From NCBI RefSeq assembly GCF_029784155.1, contig NC_073693.1:357631825-357695824 (forward strand): a stretch of 64,000 nt of DNA. The letters run 5' to 3'. Below, one piece after another: positions 60,416 through 64,000 of the stretch; position 1 is the first letter of the stretch, and every line of letters starts with the position of its first letter. The notes beneath the pieces were generated by a model. It ran no database searches. It was not told the origin of the DNA and saw only the letters and a list, made by a program, of their open reading frames with translations. This DNA is from Uranotaenia lowii (taxonomy: Eukaryota > Arthropoda > Insecta > Diptera > Culicidae). A program made the translations under genes and the position numbers.

Positions 60416-63400
60416 AATTATTTTAAGAAGATATGCGAACAAAATACAAGAGTTGACTTTTCAAAATTCCACAAAAAGAGTGATCCATAAAACTACAAAC
60501 TTAACATTTAAAAGCTTGAATGTTTAAAGATTTTTTTAAAAAATAAATAAATTTTAAAAAAATTATAAAATACATTTAGAACCAAACAGAATGGCTAAAA
60601 TGTTCAAATTTCGAAGAAAAAAATGACAAAATTACCGATAAAAATCAGCTAAAAGTAATCGAAGACATAACTGGTAACACTTAAAAAAAATTACAAAAGC
60701 ACTGTATAAAGGAAAATAAAATTATGTTCATTTTTTTTTATTACAGAATGCCGTTTAAAATTTAGTGAAGAAAATTACAATTCGATCATTGAACATTATA
60801 TCACAGACCATACTGACTGGACAATCGATTTCGTTTGTTAGATAATTTTTTCAACAGTACGCAATATCGATTCCAAAGTGCGCATCGATCGATTTGAAGA
60901 AATACTATCCCAGTTAGAAAATGCCACCCAATTTTCGAAAAAAAAGGCAATTCAGAAGATAAAATCGGGCTAAACAGTTTCATTTTTCATACAGGGCATT
61001 TCTATCGGAAAAATTGTAGGTTCGCCACCTACCGTCGGTATTGCGATCCTGCTAAATTTGACAAAAAAAAATAGTACGCTTAGCGTAACGTAACCCCCCT
61101 TTGAAAATTACGTAACGCTGATATAACCCCCCCCCCTTCTTCTCATGTTTTAAAATACTGCCTGCAAAATTTGACAAAAAAAAATTAGCTAGAAAATGAT
61201 CGAATTTTTGTTCTAAGTGTCTTGTCAGTATGATCAGTGTCAGTGTCATGATCAGTGTTGTCTCTTTTTGTTATGGATACTATTGATTGTTTGCAGCTTT
61301 GGGCATTGTTTGCTTGAAAAAACCCTTTTTAATTAGGGTAAATGTACCCGACCTTGGCACCTAAGGCATGGTTTACCCTTTTTTTTCAACATTCAAACCT
61401 TCCTGTTGAGTGCACGATAGAACATCCTTTGAAGAATTTACTTGCTAACTTGCTTAGAGTTAAACAAAAATAAGTTTTCTCTATGAAACTTTCTTTAATG
61501 TGAGCAAAATGCATGCAAAGTACTCACTGCGGTACTCCAATTACTTGGCCGCCGTACCAATTGTTTGCCGTTTCGATGATCCGATTCTTGGCCACCAGCA
61601 ATGTGCAATAGATCTTTACCAACAATGCTCAATTGACAGTTAACAGAAACGTTGGCTATTTTGCATATAAGGCCCGCTGACAGAATTACGTCAGCTGAAC
61701 GTAAAGTTCTATGGAACACCGGGCTTCACTCATACAACAAAAAGGCTTTTGAAAACATTGATGATATTTGGTTGGAAGGGAAGCACAAAATAATTAATAA
61801 TTAATAATAATAATTAATTAATTAATTTGTAAAACTCGCCGAAAAACGTCGATAAAATTAAACATCAATAAATACCTGAAATTTTGATTGTCTACTCCAA
61901 GAGAAACGAAAACGAACCCTAGGGTATAACAGTCTTAACCTAAGACAACGACACGGCGCGGCGTGTGTTTCCGGTCAAAGATCGCGTGAAAGAGCTTCTT
62001 CAGCTGTGTGATTTTTAACCATTTCCAGCAACAGCGGAGGCAAATCGCCCTACCGGAACCGCCGAACGCGCTGTAACTTTTGTTGCTATAATTATTCGCA
62101 TTTTAAATGCTCACTCTGGATGCCAATTGTTGTTGCCAAAAGATGACTCATCTTGGGAGTAGCTACAGACTACAAGCCATCCTTAAAAATATACGCAACA
62201 ACGTAATCATTCAACGCCCCAAATAATTGCGCCAAAAACTTTCGCCAACTCCAAAATTAAAACAACCATTCGAAACAGCGAAAAAATAACACCTGAAAAC
62301 TCAAGGAAATGTGTGCGGGGAAAAAGTTTGCACCTAAAGTCCAATTTTATGCAGCCGAGAAACGGATCTGCGAAGATGATCTCACGCTAGACGAGGCGTG
62401 ACTTTTTTCGCGCTCAACTTTGGCGCTAAGGCTTTTTTTTTCAACTATTTATGTATAAACGAGTCTCGTGTGCCTGCATGCATGGTTGGCTGATGTCCTT
62501 TGTCGTAATTGAGCTATTTTAGGTAATAAAATGTCAGTGATACTTTTGATAGGTACCAGTTTCGTTTAAGTTTTCCTGCATCCGAAACAAATATGACTCA
62601 CCACAACTCAAAACTGATAACTTCCCACTTGTCGTACTGCAAGATAACGCGACAGATAAAAGTAAAGGTTTCCCCCCACCAACACTTTTCAACGCTTATC
62701 TTATCGCACCGGCGCGAAAAAAGTGATGATAACCTCCCCTTTCTATTTGATAAGTTCAACACCTGCCACGCACTGTTGATGAAACCTTTGTTATGTGAGA
62801 GTTTTGCTCCCTCATTTTCACAAGGGGTGACGAATACGTGTGTAGGCCTACTTCCGATCTGCTGATGAGCTTACCCACAATCGGCACAATTTAAAAGATT
62901 CGGAAATGTGACGACACCACACGACACGACATGGTTACGTGAGAAGATGACGGCCAGTGACGGCGATCAGTCAGCAGAAATGCAATACGACGATCGGCTT
63001 GAATGATTATAATTAAATTGGAGATCTATTGGTGTCCAATTAGAGAGGAGCCGATCGCGGTGATGACGTTCGTTATTCGTTCGCCGCAATCACAATCGCA
63101 AGTAGGCGCTGATAATGGATATCCAATTTATGTGTACGATTATGTAATGCAAAAGTGTGTGTGTGCGTCGGAAATGATATTTGGGGTCTGGGAAAGTTGG
63201 GTGCATTTTCACACGATCATAGATAAGTATGTGAATTTGATAGAGATAAAAATAGATAAGTTGTATCATCTCGATTAAGTGTCCTCAATTTTCATTCATA
63301 TACTGGAAAAAAGAGAACAGAAACAGACTCCAGATTTGCTCAGCTTCATGAATTAGTTATGCACTTCAGTCAATCGTTGTCTTATGGGGTTTTAATAAGT

Positions 63401-63543
63401 TCTCAATTTCGATTGGAATTTTTCGAGCAGATGACTTTTCAAGCTGAAAATTTCATTATAAGCAAAATTTTGAATAACCCTATAAGCAAAAATATGTACA
63501 AATAGTTAAAAATAGGACTCGGATTTCAACTGCATCGACAATA
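60416..63543. other. non-coding stretch with short repeat remnants
   Basis: 61060-61200 holds a pair of GTAACGTAACCCCCC and GAAAATTACGTAACG words and two TTTGACAAAAAAAA words, a decayed DNA-transposon relic. 61335-61382 has AGGGTAAA and its complement TTTACCCT. 61787-61828 is an AATTAATAAT microsatellite. 61930-63280 is unique-looking and less AT-rich; the frames at 62593-62865 and 63003-63278 show no domain. A GTGTGTGTG tract is near 63155. Confidence 0.4.
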
Positions 63544-64000
63544 TAGACTGTTCCAGAAATTATAAGCACACCTAATGTTAACGGTCATTTTGAATCTAAT
63601 ATATTTTTTCGAATTCTACTGGCTGCGTCCTTTTGTTTACACATTTCTGTACGTAATAACATCAAAAAATCATGTAGTTTGTGATTACATTTCAAAATGC
63701 GTGGTCTTACTCCGGAGAAGAGAAAACGTATCGTGCACTAGCGGTGTACTCTGAGTGGAATCTCATTGAGAAAATTGGCCAAAGAGGAGGATGTGAGCGT
63801 TGGAGCGGTACCGACAGCTATTTAAAAACATGGTGAACATTGTACATTTGAAGATGAATTGAGGAATAGTCGAAAATCTGGTCCTGTAAGTCCTGTCGAC
63901 AAAAAGGTCAGGGATGCCTACAAACAGAAGACATCGGCTTCCGTTCGGGATGTGACTGTCAAACCAAGAGACCGGAAACTGTATGATACACTATTTTGCA
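63544..64000 (+). pseudogene. left end and transposase N-terminus of a Tc1-like element
   Basis: A terminal-repeat-like start (TAGACTGTTCCAGAAATTAT) at about 63544 is followed by a leader and an ATG at 63697. The frame reads MRGLTPEKRKRIVH, stops at TAG 63739-63741, continues GISLRKLAKEEDVSVGAV, and stops again at a TAA near 63822. It then runs DELRNSRKSGPVSPVDKKVR to the window end. The order matches the paired helix-turn-helix N-terminus of Tc1-like transposases, where residues like ISLRKLAKE contact the terminal repeats. Two in-frame stops make it a pseudogene. The catalytic domain and right end would lie beyond 64000. Confidence 0.8.

Overview
The window looks like intergenic and intronic DNA from an insect, most likely a culicine mosquito. 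The basis is the AT-rich, very gene-poor sequence, a split BicDR-type exon, and a mix of RTE-like, Tc1/mariner, pogo-like, hAT-like, tRNA-SINE and fold-back elements. The species call is inference; no species marker is present. No bacterial genes, rRNA genes, CRISPR arrays or clearly functional tRNA genes were seen.

Only one host exon is well supported: a minus-strand first coding exon of a Bicaudal-D-related (BicDR) gene at 25175-25405. It ends at a consensus splice donor, so the rest of the gene lies to the left, probably beyond the window. If so, most of 1-25174 is its first intron or flank. The longest real protein-coding ORF is the reverse-transcriptase part of a 5'-truncated non-LTR retrotransposon (54166-55965, minus). 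Its open frame is extended upstream by 24 codons contributed by a pogo-like DNA transposon (55966-57190).

The rest is dominated by repeats. Two long tandem arrays stand out: a 14-bp minisatellite with a SalI-type palindrome in each unit (23058-25045), starting 130 bp inside the inferred BicDR intron, and a 9-bp TTTTTGTCA array of about 2.4 kb (37507-39907) with an internal duplication offset by 504 bp. There are many inverted-repeat structures. They include a 987-bp Tc1-type palindrome (35103-36089), a 2.1-kb fold-back made of ~165-bp subrepeats (58285-60415) with a half copy at 3797-4545, a fold-back of short GGCCGAATG motifs split by a hAT-like element with a perfect 8-bp target duplication (27815-29305), and several MITEs. 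SINEs with tRNA-like heads occur at 16.8, 30.9, 32.1, 49.5, 49.9, 57.4-57.8 and 58.6 kb; the 57.4-57.8 copy has a perfect 21-bp target duplication. Degraded Tc1/mariner transposases lie at 5.9-6.8, 41.5-42.0 and 63.5-64.0 kb.

The elements do not form an operon or pathway. The window records layered insertions: SINE into fold-back, hAT into fold-back, pogo beside RTE. The features most worth study are the fold-back subrepeat family, the two arrays and the large palindromes, any of which could be transcribed into repeat or hairpin RNA. That last point is a hypothesis.
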